64,000 nt of DNA from Bacillus sp. V3B (GCF_024494465.1 NZ_JAETXM010000004.1:1-64000), one strand, 5' to 3'. Counted from the stretch's first letter, positions 1 to 8,380 are shown. Notes: generated by a model not told the origin, from the sequence alone. Made by a program: numbers and translations.

Positions 1-340
1 AATCTGAGCGTTTTTGTTTGTTATTTATACTGTTGGTTTCTTGTTAAAATCTATGCTAATTAGTATGTCATTTGCTGTGCTATTAGTATTTTTCTCTCCC
101 AATAATATTGAACGCGTTAACTTTACTAGTAGGGGCTTATCGGTTTACTGCGAAATAAAATCACCAAACCATCGCTGATGTCTACTAACAACTTCCTCAT
201 ATTTACCACGATCATTTATTTCCTGTTTGGAGGTTATTACGCTCGTTACAAAATTAAGTCATTTTATACCTTAAAGTGATCTAAATCCTTTGCAAGATCG
301 GTAATAAGGCGAAAAAATTTTACGAAGTTACATCACAAAC
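1..340. other. AT-rich leader region without a clear gene
   Basis: No convincing complete gene is visible. On the minus strand about 145-255 reads as an open stretch ending in a stop (peptide end RHQRWFGDFISQ), possibly the tail of a decayed gene, but it lacks a start. The region leads into the repeat array upstream of the phage-like replication genes. Confidence 0.4.
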
Positions 341-344
341 CGCA

Positions 345-609
345 TCAAAATTGGTATTAGTACTCGAGAGAAACTTTTTTCGTGTTCAATGTCCCACAAA
401 CGCACTTTATTTTGGTATTAGAGTGTATGCAACAAAAAAGTTGCTAAGAGGGTGTCCGCTTTTCATGGTGTTTGGTGGTATTAGAGAGTATAGGCGTTGA
501 AATTACGTCTATATGTCCCACGAATGCTATCCACGGTGTTATTAGAATGTGTGCAGCAAAAAAAATCTCGCGGAGCATGCATCACAAATGTCTTCCAAAG
601 TGTTATTAG
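345..609. repeat. five degenerate direct repeats, about 62 bp period (iteron-like)
   Basis: The core GGT(A/G)TTAG or GTGTTATTAG ends at about 360, 421, 484, 545 and 609, a spacing of 61-64 bp. The bases before each core often read CATCACAAA or GTCCCACRAA and those after read GAGTGTATG or GAACGTGTATAGGCG. The array lies just ahead of a small HTH gene and a phage-type replication ATPase. By analogy with iteron origins it may bind an initiator, but 62 bp is longer than a typical iteron of about 20 bp, so a regulatory array is also possible. Confidence 0.6.
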
Positions 610-689
610 AACGTGTATAGGCGTCGAGAGTCACTCTAAAAATTTTTAACAGTAATGTACGAAAATCATCATGGAAGAGAGGTATCGAA

Positions 690-896
690 ATGAACGCAAG
701 GTTATTTACAACGATAAGAAAGGTAAACGGCTTATCTCAACACGAAATGGCGGAGAGGTTGCAAGTATCACCTTCACTTGTCGCTAAGATCGAAACGGGA
801 GAGCGTAGATGCTTGTCGAAGTTAGCAGAGAAAGTCGTGGAAGAGTTTGGCGCGGAACATATCAGCAAAGTAGCGGAATTAACGAAGTTAAATTAA
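690..896 (+). CDS. small XRE-type helix-turn-helix protein
   Basis: This 68-residue protein is almost entirely one Cro/CI-type helix-turn-helix domain: LSQHEMAERLQVSPSLVAKI (about residues 15-34) is the classic two-helix core. It starts at ATG after an AGAGAGG site. Such small proteins usually bind operators as dimers in phage or plasmid control regions. It lies between the 62-bp repeat array and phage-like genes, so it may bind the array; that is inference. It is separated by 15 bp from the next gene and probably cotranscribed. Confidence 0.75.
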   Translation: MNARLFTTIRKVNGLSQHEMAERLQVSPSLVAKIETGERRCLSKLAEKVVEEFGAEHISKVAELTKLN

Positions 897-911
897 GGGG
901 AGCGAAGAGGG

Positions 912-1247
912 ATGACTAAACGAATCAGTAAGTATGACTGGAGAAGGTTACCCATTAATGAATGGACAGTAACAACGTTCTTGCGTTGGTTTCAATACGA
1001 AACAAGGAACCGCTACGGCGTTGAATACGAAGAACCTAACGATTATAGGGAACGCAGAATGCTTAAACACGCTACTACTCAATACGGAAATGAAGCCGTT
1101 AGAGATTGGATAGCAGAAAGCTTCGAATCCTACGTATCTACGAAAAAATATCCGTTTATGCAATTCGGGTTTATCTACGTCTATCGAAGAGATCGCCTAA
1201 AAACGATTGCTATCGAAAAAGGTAGTAACGGTACTAGTATTAGATAA
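912..1247 (+). CDS. hypothetical phage-type protein
   Basis: A 111-residue soluble protein that starts at ATG after AAGGGGAGCGAAGAGG. It is rich in Arg, Tyr and Trp (for example YEEPNDYRERRMLKHA) and has no membrane segment or motif that I can name. Position directly after the HTH gene and ahead of a replication ATPase suggests an early phage or integrative-element gene. Function unknown. Confidence 0.55.
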   Translation: MTKRISKYDWRRLPINEWTVTTFLRWFQYETRNRYGVEYEEPNDYRERRMLKHATTQYGNEAVRDWIAESFESYVSTKKYPFMQFGFIYVYRRDRLKTIAIEKGSNGTSIR

Positions 1248-1462
1248 TTAATTTTCGCTCAAAGCCTATGGCAACGACGTAAGGAGTTGCAGGGCGCGTA
1301 GCGACCTTAGTTACTTAAGGATTAATAACGGACTGTACGAGAATTGTTCCAATTCAAAGGCTTCGCCAGCAATCACAAACCGATTGCTATATACCTTTCT
1401 TATCCGTTATCTATTAACGAAAAAGAGTACCTTTTCCTTTTAAGGGAGAGACGCTATAAACC

Positions 1463-1558
1463 ATGGTATATCAACGTTTCTACGAAATTTTAGGACGCTA
1501 TCTTCCTAAACCGGAGTCACGTAGCGCGAATTTACAACGAAATAAACAGGAGGGTTGA
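1463..1558 (+). CDS. possible 31-residue phage small protein
   Basis: A short reading frame starting MVYQRFYEILGRYLPKPE and ending 4 bp before the start of the helicase-like gene, whose ribosome binding site (CAGGAGGG) lies within its last codons. An AAGGGAGAG site precedes its ATG at 20 bp, longer than usual. The spacing suggests translational coupling to the next gene. It may be a real small phage gene; there is no family evidence. The stretch 1248-1462 holds no other gene I can see. Confidence 0.35.
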   Translation: MVYQRFYEILGRYLPKPESRSANLQRNKQEG

Positions 1559-1562
1559 TCGA

Positions 1563-2842
1563 ATGAATGAAGGAACTGAACGCAAGGAGATAACTGTAAT
1601 TGACTCGATAATGGGAAGTGGTAAAACGCAGTGGGCGATTCAACATATGAACGAAGCAAGTCCGCTAGACAAGTTTATCTATATAACGCCATTCCTGGAC
1701 GAGGTTACACGGATTAAAGAGAGCGTAACTAACCGACATTTTGTAGAGCCAAACAACGAAAATGACGAGGGCAGGAAGTTGCGCAGCCTAAAGGATTTAA
1801 TCGTACAAGGTGCGGACATAGCTTCCACACATTCGCTATTTAAGACCGCAGATGATGAACTAATCGAGTTGCTAACGGATATAGCGGTTATACGTTAATT
1901 TTGGACGAGGTAATGGATTGCGTAGCACCAGTAAACGTTAAGCCTTCGGACATCACGAAGTTAGAGCGTGCCGGAGACATCGTGATAAAAGACGGTAAGG
2001 TTATTTGGACAGGAGATCCGCAAGATAATAGCCGTTACATGGATATTCGCATGGTAGCGCAAGCGGGCAACCTTTTCTATTATCGCGGCAAGTTTCTGGT
2101 GTGGGCGTTCCCTCCTAGCGTATTTGAAGCAGTGGACAAAGTAACAGTCATGACATACCTATTCAACGGACAGACCCAACGGTATTACTTCGACTTGTAC
2201 GGATTCGAGTATAACTATCGTTCTATAAAGGAGATGGGCGAGTGGTACGAGCTGGCAGACTACCAAGTTATGAACGAAAGCAGACAAGAACTATATTCGC
2301 TAATCAACATATACGACGGAAAAATGAACGACCTAGGGGAGCGTAAGAATGCGTTAAGTGTAGGTTATTTAAAGCGTATGCACGCAGCTGGCGATATTGA
2401 CTTTATGAAGGTGATACAGAACAATCTCAAAAACTACTTTCAAAACGTAGTTAAGGCAAAGCGCGACGACGTCTATTACTCAACGTTGAAAGAAATAGAA
2501 AAGATCATACAACCAAAAGGATACAAAGAGCCAAAAGTTAAAAAAGAGGATCAAGGAAAGCGACAACCGCCTAAAGTAGTAATTCCACATAACGCAAGAG
2601 CAACAAATGCTTACTCACATAAATGGGCGATCGCTTATGTATTTAATCGTTACATGCAACAAGATATCAAAGTATTCTTCCAAGACAATGGCGTCAAGGT
2701 AAATGATAATTTACTGGCAGTTAGCGACTTATTACAGTGGATCTACCGTTCACAGATTCGAAACGGCAAGCCAGTAGAGTTATATCTACCATCAAGTCGT
2801 ATGCGCGGACTATTGAAGCAGTGGGCAAACTATGAAATATAA
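1563..2842 (+). pseudogene. phage DEAD-type replication ATPase/helicase, frameshifted
   Basis: The N-terminal part carries a Walker A motif (IMGSGKT, residues 17-23) and continues in frame to about 1890, where that frame stops after TDIAVIR. The other frame then resumes with a Walker B-like GYTLILDEVMD, so one base has been lost or gained near 1885-1900. The downstream part (to 2842) ends with a block NAYSHKWAIAYVFNRYMQQD and a tail LPSSRMRGLLKQW, the layout of DEAD/DEAH proteins in Firmicute phages and integrative elements, probably an origin-binding or primase-associated helicase. Joined length would be about 425 residues. The break removes the Walker B region, so the gene is probably inactive unless it is a sequencing error or a recoding site; I see no obvious slippery heptamer. 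Confidence 0.65.
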
Positions 2843-2855
2843 AGGAGGCGATAAA

Positions 2856-3212
2856 ATGAGCGAACGCCAGCGGAAACAGTACGCAACTGAAATAGAAGAC
2901 GTTATTAAGTTAGGGATTATCGACGAAGAAACAACGCTAAAATTATACGACGATCTAACAGGAACGTTTAGAGCTGTATCAATGACGCCACACCCCGAGG
3001 AAGCTCAAGCAAATACGCTAGAGTTACGGAAATCCAACCGCAAGCAGTATCATACGATAATAGACGAAGTAGTGAAGGAGTACGACGAGCGCTTAAATAG
3101 CGTCCATTCACCTTCGCAATATGAACAGCATCACCAAAGTCGGACAAGAGGGCATTTAGGGAAATATGGTCAAGTTTCATTCTTAAATCAATGTCAGGAG
3201 TATGCTCGATAA
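2856..3212 (+). pseudogene. phage hypothetical protein, 3' end replaced
   Basis: The likely start is ATG at 2856 (MSERQRKQYATEIED) behind a strong AAAGGAGG site that overlaps the end of the helicase-like gene. The first 80 or so residues look like a small acidic helical phage protein. From about 3107 the sequence changes character and runs antisense to a different gene on the minus strand, so the native C-terminus is probably lost and the last 35 residues are fortuitous. Confidence 0.45.
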
Positions 3213-3486
3213 TTTGAGCAGCCGCTTCCATGAATTGATTGGTATCAAGCCGTTTCTGCAATTCTCGCTTCAGACTTGTTGCCCACACATCCATAGCGGT
3301 GTCAAACCGCTCCCGTTCTTCGCTTTCTTCCGTATACTCTTCGTAAAAATGCTCCTGCAACATCGACACCAGTTTTGTTTTGACAATCTCAGGCATTGAT
3401 TCCCCATGCTCCACAAACTTTAAGAAGTCTTCAAAATAACGTGCATGTGAAGCCTGATGGATTTTTAATTCACCTTCTTCAACCAT
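3115..3486 (-). pseudogene. truncated hypothetical gene on the minus strand
   Basis: Minus-strand reading from 3486 gives an acidic helical protein (MVEEGELKIHQASHARYFED and onward to about SDFGDAVHI) with natural-looking composition. Beyond 3115 the frame continues only as antisense of the phage gene, so this copy is truncated at a recombination joint. The frame is also open a few codons upstream of the ATG. I do not recognise the family. A dispersed repeat begins just upstream at 3525. Confidence 0.4.
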
Positions 3487-3524
3487 TCCTTCTTCGAGCC
3501 TAATTTGAAGGAGACTAACTTTTT

Positions 3525-3591
3525 TTCTTCTAAATTATTTGTGGAACAACCGTATGAAACAAGATTTTTGGGGGCGTCAGCGAACTTTGTT
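3525..3591. repeat. dispersed repeat, copy 1
   Basis: About 67 bp reading TTCTTCTAAATTATTTGTGG then AACAACCGTATGAAACAAG, nearly identical to 36881-36948. Shorter degenerate matches around the core TATGAAACAAGATTTTT lie near 19921, 20606 and 40842. Non-coding and of unknown origin; possibly the end of a lost insertion sequence. Confidence 0.6.
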
Positions 3592-3665
3592 AAGGCAGTC
3601 ATAAGCGGATTTCTACTTACCACTTATTCGATCGGGTGGACTTTGAATCGACTGTACAACCGTAT

Positions 3666-3734
3666 CTAGTTTTGCTTCAATCCTGTTTCATAAGTCACAC
3701 ACAATTTTAAATCCTTTACCATTACTTCTGCCAT
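3666..3734 (-). pseudogene. DUF1659-like small protein, truncated
   Basis: Behind a GGAGAGG site on the minus strand an ATG opens MAEVMVKDLKLCVTYETGLK and stops two residues later at TAG. The start resembles DUF1659 proteins of Bacillus (about 70 residues, MA-VKD--L---FE-G pattern). The codons after the stop (IRLYSRF) continue weakly in the same frame, so a stop mutation plus decay is likely. From 3735 to 4002 I see no other gene. Confidence 0.4.
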
Positions 3735-4002
3735 GTTTCATCCTCTCCTTTCACTCTTTATATATAAAAAAGACTCCCAAAAGTGCTCTATGAATTTTGA
3801 TTTTGTTTAAACTATTTTTTTGATGCCACCCTTTCATCACATGTTCTCCTTTGAATCTATTTTTAAAAATAGTGGAGGACAAAAAGAATGGATGGGGATA
3901 GCGTAAAGGTCCAATAGAACGGTTCACAAAACTGTAATAAATTCATAGAGCCATTTTTCAGCCTAAATCTTTATAAAAGAGATGAAAGGGTGGTGCAATA
4001 GG

Positions 4003-4443
4003 ATGCACATAAAATCAGGCACAATGGAACAGTATGATCATTTTTCTCAATTTCAATCACTAGAAGAATTTAATCAACATATGGAGCTGTGGCTGCTAGA
4101 TTACAAGAAAGAGTTGACAAAAGGGGAGAAAGTCGGTTTAAAACAGCTGGTTCGTTTTTCGGAATGTATCCCAGGAGTGTGTCATGTGAAGATTGGAACC
4201 GTTTTACAAGCAGTTCATGAAGAATATCGCAATCATGGGATTTCTCGATCTACTTTTAAAAGAATGCTAGGAAAGGCAAAGCGAATGGGCATTTTCACGA
4301 TCTATGAAACAGAAAGAGTAAACGGTTCCCAGGATCGCAATCTATATATTTTTAATCGATTTCCACATCGAAAAAATGAGATCTATTCGAAGAACTACGG
4401 TACTTACATGTTGTCATCAAAAGGAGGAAATGAAAATGAGTAA
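4003..4443 (+). CDS. phage/plasmid replication-associated helix-turn-helix protein
   Basis: The likely start is ATG 4003 (MHIKSGTMEQYDHFSQFQSL), 9 bp after an AAAGGGTGG site; an in-frame ATG at 3982 overlaps that site. The 146-residue protein resembles a family found next to DnaD-like genes in Bacillus prophages and plasmids: an N-terminal block, then a winged-helix-like part (ISRSTFKRMLGKAKRMGIF) and a basic tail. It probably binds DNA in replication or its control. It overlaps the start of the collapsed DnaD-like gene by 8 bp, as in intact elements. Confidence 0.6.
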   Translation: MHIKSGTMEQYDHFSQFQSLEEFNQHMELWLLDYKKELTKGEKVGLKQLVRFSECIPGVCHVKIGTVLQAVHEEYRNHGISRSTFKRMLGKAKRMGIFTIYETERVNGSQDRNLYIFNRFPHRKNEIYSKNYGTYMLSSKGGNENE

Positions 4444-4827
4444 GCTATTAATTTATGACAATCCCATCATCATCCTACCGTCACTCGCACAGAAAATGGG
4501 GTTGATCGATTAAAAATGGATAAAACCAAATGGTACTCCATTGACTATAAAAGGTTGGCAGAATTAGAGTCCGATGCACAGGCTGTTTTGGAATCATCGA
4601 CAGGACAAATTGGCACGATCGTTGTTCCAATTTGTCCTTTAGAAGAGGACAAAATGTCCCAAGCAATACCAGAGATTACTACAGAGACTTCAACAAAGAC
4701 TACAACAAAGATTACAACAAGTAAACCTATTCCTTTTTCCGACATCATTACCTACTTGAACAACAAAAAGAATTCGTCCTATAAACCGGAAACAAAGAAA
4801 ACAAAAGAGTTCATGATAGCGCGTTAG
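4436..4827 (+). pseudogene. phage DnaD-like replisome organiser, collapsed
   Basis: The N-terminus (MSKLLIYDNPIIILPSLAQK, start 4436) is the usual opening of phage DnaD-like replication proteins, but it stops at 4511-4513. Another frame then carries the later part of the same family: a winged-helix end VDRLKMDKTKWYSIDYKRL, a Thr/Lys linker, and the start of the conserved phage C-terminal domain (SDIITYLNNKKNSSYKPETK), cut at FMIAR. So there was an internal deletion of roughly the winged-helix domain, a frame change and a 3' truncation. Such proteins load the replicative helicase in phages; this copy cannot. Confidence 0.65.
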
Positions 4828-5203
4828 ATAAGTTATTTAACAGTAGGAGAGAAAGACTTAAAGAAAGTGGAATTGATATGGTAGTTTAATAGGTGCAAAG
4901 GCAGCTGTAGATAAATCTATAACCGTTGAAGAACACGGAGAATCGTACGTAGATGTATTTATGAATGTTATTTGAGAATACAAGCGAGGCAAAGTTCGTA
5001 AGTTAGACCGATTGTTATACATTGCATGGAATAAGCTCACGGGAGAAATTGCACGAAAAATTAACGCTCAAGGTATGTCATCAAATTTACTAGGCAAGTT
5101 AGGTGTCGGTATGTACGCTAATAATGACACTTATTTTGTAAATAGGCGGGACAGACCGTAAACGACTATCAACCGAGTTAGACGAGCTAGGCGTATTTTA
5201 GGA
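4828..5203 (+). pseudogene. decayed prophage coding sequence
   Basis: Fragments of phage-like coding sequence in shifting frames: SRRERLKESGIDMVV stop, then a longer piece with ITVEEHGESYVDVFMNVI, an in-frame TGA at about 4973-4978 and YKRGKVRKLDRLLYIAWNKL, and finally a tail RKRLSTELDELGVF ending near 5203. I see no intact gene and cannot name the families. Confidence 0.4.
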
Positions 5204-5213
5204 GGGCTTAGAA

Positions 5214-5336
5214 GTGACTAAAATAAACAAAGCACTACAGAAACAAATTTTAGAAAGAATGATTAAAATTACACCTTATATGAATCGCCTTTGTGAATTA
5301 TACGATCATGAAGGTTATTGGCATAAGTGGGATTAG
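5214..5336 (+). CDS. 40-residue phage-type small protein
   Basis: A GTG start (VTKINKALQKQILERMIKIT, ending HEGYWHKWD) 6-7 bp behind GGAGGG. Helical and basic. The good ribosome binding site and natural composition support expression; small proteins of this kind are frequent in phage early regions. No function can be given. Confidence 0.4.
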   Translation: MTKINKALQKQILERMIKITPYMNRLCELYDHEGYWHKWD

Positions 5337-5508
5337 TAGGGTAACAGAAAATCATATTAAAACAACCTGTGGTGAAGTTGTGAAAGACTTACCTGATAAA
5401 GAGAACTACCGCTGCGAACAGTTTGCAAAACTGAATGATATCAAAAATTGTCCAACTTGTTTAAATATTTGGAGTGGGGAGATAGAACAGGAATTTGAAC
5501 ATAACTAA
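5308..5508 (+). CDS. short Cys-containing hypothetical protein, possibly a fragment
   Basis: About 66 residues from ATG 5308 (MKVIGISGISRVTENHIKTT) with four Cys, two of them as CPTC near residue 52, perhaps one half of a zinc site. There is no clear ribosome binding site and it overlaps the end of the preceding small frame, so it may be the tail of a larger lost gene. Family not recognised. Confidence 0.3.
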   Translation: MKVIGISGISRVTENHIKTTCGEVVKDLPDKENYRCEQFAKLNDIKNCPTCLNIWSGEIEQEFEHN

Positions 5509-5534
5509 CTTATGGGAAGGTTTGAGTTAAGTTT

Positions 5535-5870
5535 ATGGAACAATTTGGTTTTAATACCGAAGATTATTTACTGGACTCTATTGAAGATAGACCTTTTTAT
5601 AGGGATTATGAACAACTTATAAGTGAAGCAAAAATCTCAAATAGTGTAACCCTAATAAGATATGATTATAATCCAAAACAATATATTAGTATAATATATC
5701 CGACATCTCATCTCCATATTGGTCATGAGAATCAAGAAAGGATACCAATGACTATGGTATTATCACTGCAAGCATTTGTTGGATTTGTTATAAGGCATAT
5801 ATATTATAAAAAATGGAAGAAAGCTATGTCCCATACCGACTTCTTGGAATTGTACTTTAGTGTAAATTAG
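5535..5870 (+). pseudogene. DUF2290 protein, C-terminal part only
   Basis: The 111 residues match the C-terminal half of DUF2290 proteins: a segment VTLIRYDYNPKQY, then THLHIGHENQERIPM and the helix FVGFVIRHIYYKKW. Family members are roughly twice this length, so the N-terminal half is missing. DUF2290 genes are often carried in mobile and defence-associated regions; their role is not known. It lies immediately before the first tRNA-like relic. Confidence 0.5.
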
Positions 5871-5966
5871 AAATAACTAAATTATATTAGATTGCCCGAA
5901 AACCCTTTAAAATGAAGGATTATCGATCACTAGCGATAACTAGAAATAACAAGCCATAACACCAAT

Positions 5967-6037
5967 CCTCTAACTTCAAAATCTCTTGTGACCTGCGTGT
6001 CAGGTCAGGTGGGGTCGGTTCCCAGACGGTCCCTCCA
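5967..6037 (+). pseudogene. tRNA-Sec-like 3' half, relic copy 1
   Basis: Reads CTTCAAA (5974-5980, an anticodon loop with TCA), then a long variable arm TGACCTG-cgtgt-CAGGTCA (7 bp), a T arm TGGG..CCCA and an acceptor end closing in TCCA. The layout fits the 3' half of a selenocysteine tRNA. The 5' half is missing: bases before the loop (CCTCTAA) do not pair with those after it. A second relic exactly 2900 bp downstream is 57/71 identical without gaps. Such 3' halves are typical scars of integration into tRNA genes. Confidence 0.5.
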
Positions 6038-6135
6038 ATGAACCTTACAGCCGCAAGGGTTTACGGTGACTGTTACCGTTGATTATTAGCGAAATACATA
6101 CGCAGTTTTCGCCCAGTCTAAAGCTAGACCGTGTG

Positions 6136-6342
6136 ATGCTGATTAACAAAACCGTTATAAACTGGCTGGTTTCAGAGTTAGTAGCGATTCGTAGAGAAAA
6201 TGTCCATCTGGATGATGGATTTGTAAAATTGGAAGCCGCTGAAATAAAAACAAGGCGTACAAGGGTTTCGGTGCAAATACCAAAGTTTGGGCTTATAGGC
6301 AAGTTACCAAAACCAGCTTCAGGCAATAAGTTACCTATATAA
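6136..6342 (+). CDS. hypothetical protein upstream of cwlJ
   Basis: An open frame ends 18 bp before cwlJ. Possible starts are TTG 6079 or ATG 6136 (MLINKTVINWLVSELVAIRR); neither has a good ribosome binding site. The peptide is basic at its C-terminal end (KTRRTRVSVQIPKFGLIGKL) and has no motif I recognise. It may be a small gene of the cwlJ operon or a fortuitous frame. Confidence 0.3.
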   Translation: MLINKTVINWLVSELVAIRRENVHLDDGFVKLEAAEIKTRRTRVSVQIPKFGLIGKLPKPASGNKLPI

Positions 6343-6360
6343 GCCGAAGGTGGTGAGAAA

Positions 6361-6837
6361 ATGGGGAGACGAATAAAACATACTTCACGTGACGTGGAGG
6401 AGTTAGCGAGGCTCATGTTGGCGGAAGCGATCGGTGAAGGAGTCGAAGGGATGAGCATGGTAGGAACGGTCGTGGCCAATCGGGTCGAGGCTGACTGTGC
6501 TCCTGACTTCAAAGGGTTGCGCAATATCAGACATGCGATCTATCAAACCATACCTGGAACTGAAATTCCTCACTTCGAGCCCGTCTTAAATGGAGCATTG
6601 TATACACAACGTCCCAAAGAAGCTGACCTCCAGAGGGCTAGGGATTTGTTGCAGGGTTATAGGGAACCTCGGTCCAGAATGAATTTATGGTTTTTTAACC
6701 CCAGTCCGGGGAAAACGTTCCGAGCTCCTTGTAGCCCCACGATGCCAAGATCACCCATGACGCAGTTCGATTTTGCGCACAAGAATCATTGCTTCTATGT
6801 CGCTGTACCGGGCTACTGCCCAGAGTTTTATAGATAA
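6361..6837 (+). CDS. cwlJ: spore cortex-lytic hydrolase CwlJ
   Basis: A 158-residue protein of the SleB/CwlJ hydrolase family, without a signal peptide, as in Bacillus subtilis CwlJ (about 142 residues). The catalytic-region block LARLMLAEAIGEGVEGMSMV (residues 16-35) contains the conserved Glu residues, followed by VGTVVANRV and the later motif NLWFFNP. CwlJ sits in the spore coat and degrades cortex peptidoglycan during germination, notably in response to Ca-dipicolinate. It starts at ATG after GGTGGTG and is followed 23 bp later by gerQ, whose product is needed for CwlJ localisation, the same pair as in B. subtilis. Confidence 0.9.
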   Translation: MGRRIKHTSRDVEELARLMLAEAIGEGVEGMSMVGTVVANRVEADCAPDFKGLRNIRHAIYQTIPGTEIPHFEPVLNGALYTQRPKEADLQRARDLLQGYREPRSRMNLWFFNPSPGKTFRAPCSPTMPRSPMTQFDFAHKNHCFYVAVPGYCPEFYR

Positions 6838-6860
6838 ATGAAAAAGGAGCGGATCTTCTC

Positions 6861-7379
6861 ATGACTTGCGAAGACTCTAGTTATTATTCAATGAATTATT
6901 ATCCTGGTTTTTATCCAACTTCCATGATGCGGGGCAGTGTCGCACAACCTGCCGGCTTCCCAGCGACGATGCCTGCTGGAGCACATTCTGCCGGCTTCCC
7001 GGCGACGATGCCTGCTGGAGCACAACCTGCCAGCTTCCCGATGGCTATGCCTTCGGGACCCTCGTTTGCCGTCCCGACGGTCCCGTTGGGAGGTGTGAGG
7101 GAAGAATCCTTTATCGAAAATATCCTACGCTTCAACAAAGGTAAGATCGGTACATTCTACTTTACTTACCAAGGTAATAACAAATGGAATGCGATGGTTT
7201 ACCATGGGCGCGTAGAAACGGCCGGTCGTGACCACATCATCATCAGTGACCCGGCCAGCGGTAAACGCTACCTGCTGCTGATGGCAAATCTCGACTGGGT
7301 GGAATTCGGGGAAGAAGTTAACTATCCTTTACAAGAAATCAGTCCGGATGTCCAGGCGTCCCTGACGACATCGGAATGA
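6861..7379 (+). CDS. gerQ: spore coat protein GerQ
   Basis: 172 residues. The C-terminal half (from about residue 85, with RFNKGKIGTFYFTYQGNNKW and AGRDHIIISDPASGKRYLLL) is the conserved GerQ domain; the N-terminal part is a low-complexity Tyr/Pro/Ala region with three 13-residue repeats. GerQ is a coat-basement protein, cross-linked by transglutaminase in B. subtilis, that anchors CwlJ in the spore. It lies 23 bp downstream of cwlJ and is followed by a strong terminator, so the two form an operon, presumably under mother-cell sporulation control. The start ATG follows AAAGGAGCGG. Confidence 0.88.
   Translation: MTCEDSSYYSMNYYPGFYPTSMMRGSVAQPAGFPATMPAGAHSAGFPATMPAGAQPASFPMAMPSGPSFAVPTVPLGGVREESFIENILRFNKGKIGTFYFTYQGNNKWNAMVYHGRVETAGRDHIIISDPASGKRYLLLMANLDWVEFGEEVNYPLQEISPDVQASLTTSE
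6942..7058 (+). repeat. three 39-bp in-frame repeats in gerQ
   Basis: Three copies of a 13-codon unit, A(Q/H)(P/S)A(G/S)FP(A/M)(T/A)MP(A/S)G, residues 28-66 of GerQ. The first two DNA copies are almost identical and the third has diverged, so the array can probably expand or contract by slippage or recombination. Confidence 0.85.
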
Positions 7380-7391
7380 GTTTGTAGAACG

Positions 7392-7437
7392 CTAAAAACC
7401 CGCTTACTTCTTTTTTTGAAAATGAGCGGGTTTTTAG
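7392..7437 (+). terminator. terminator after gerQ
   Basis: Perfect 13-bp stem CTAAAAACCCGCT / AGCGGGTTTTTAG with a 20-base loop; the T-run is within the 3' arm. It closes the cwlJ-gerQ operon. Confidence 0.85.
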
Positions 7438-7576
7438 TTCTGAGCACATATAGAATGCAAATCCGGCAATAAATTGAAGCGAACGTTTCCGCCTCTTAGG
7501 TTGCAACAGGGAATGACTCGGTGGTCGGTTAATATCCAGAAGCAAGATGTGCCTACTGGCGTCGATTTCGAGGATA

Positions 7577-7617
7577 ATAGTCCAGTTTATAGTTAACTGG
7601 GCTATTTTGCTTTTTTT
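7577..7617 (+). terminator. hairpin with T-run
   Basis: Stem ATAGTCCAGTT / AACTGGGCTAT (7577-7587 with 7595-7605, one G-T pair) followed by a T-run. No intact gene lies between it and the gerQ terminator, so it may be left from a lost gene. Confidence 0.65.
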
Positions 7618-7683
7618 ATGTCATAATCATTTCTTACTTGGTAAACCTAACCGTAAAAGAATTTTTTGGGGGGGGTAGTCCTA

Positions 7684-8229
7684 ATGGAGAATGTTAAATC
7701 GTTAATGGAGAAAAATTCAGAGCTTTTTAGGCAAGCCTATAACGAAAAAATCCAAATATGGTTCGATTACGTTTTTCTAAGTTGGCGGTGGTGTATCGGC
7801 ATAGCAATTATTATTATTTGTTTGTTGATTTGGGTTTGGCTACGGAAATACAAAAATGCTGACCGCTTGTTTTATGCTGGATTTTTCACGGCTATGCTGA
7901 CTACCTTTTTAAACCTAACTGGTATAACTTTTGGACTTTGGGAATACAGCTATGAACTACTGCCAGCGGAAGCTTATATTCCTTGGGATTTTTTCTTTCT
8001 TCCCACAGTCATTATGCTGCTTTTGTTGTTTAAACCAAATATAAACCCATGGTTTAAAGCAGTATTTTTAGGAGCACTAACTTCTTTTATAGGTCTTCCA
8101 CTATTAACTTGGTTAGGTCTTTATAAGCCAATGAATTGGAATTACATTTATTCTTTTCCCATTATGATGGTAATTTATTTACTCGCTCATTTTATCAGTA
8201 AGAGGGAAAAGTTCGCTGGAATCAGTTGA
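7684..8229 (+). CDS. CBO0543-type integral membrane protein
   Basis: 181 residues from ATG 7684 (MENVKSLMEKNSELFRQAYN); an earlier GTG-type start overlaps the G-rich ribosome binding region. About five membrane helices follow (for example IGIAIIIICLLIWVWL and FFFLPTVIMLLLLF). The layout and motif FGLWEYSYELLPAEAYIPWD resemble the CBO0543 family of spore-former membrane proteins, whose function is unknown. It is monocistronic. Confidence 0.6.
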   Translation: MENVKSLMEKNSELFRQAYNEKIQIWFDYVFLSWRWCIGIAIIIICLLIWVWLRKYKNADRLFYAGFFTAMLTTFLNLTGITFGLWEYSYELLPAEAYIPWDFFFLPTVIMLLLLFKPNINPWFKAVFLGALTSFIGLPLLTWLGLYKPMNWNYIYSFPIMMVIYLLAHFISKREKFAGIS

Positions 8230-8380
8230 AAATTTTAACGCCTGAAGGAAATGAAAACATGGGAATCTAACATCAAACACATTCGTTTAACTTTACTTGA
8301 ATAGTAATGACAAATTTATGGATGAATTACAGGAATGATAGTATGGAAATTTGTATATTTAAAAACTTTTTAGAAACTGT

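Noticed and set aside
345..609. CRISPR array
   Set aside because: The repeats are degenerate, with about 62 bp period and no constant repeat/variable spacer structure, and no cas genes are present.
5967..6037. Intact tRNA gene
   Set aside because: There is no 5' half: bases before the anticodon loop do not pair with those behind it and no acceptor 5' strand is found.
6045..6524. 159-residue minus-strand frame opposite cwlJ
   Set aside because: Antisense to the clearly conserved cwlJ 5' part; no ribosome binding site.
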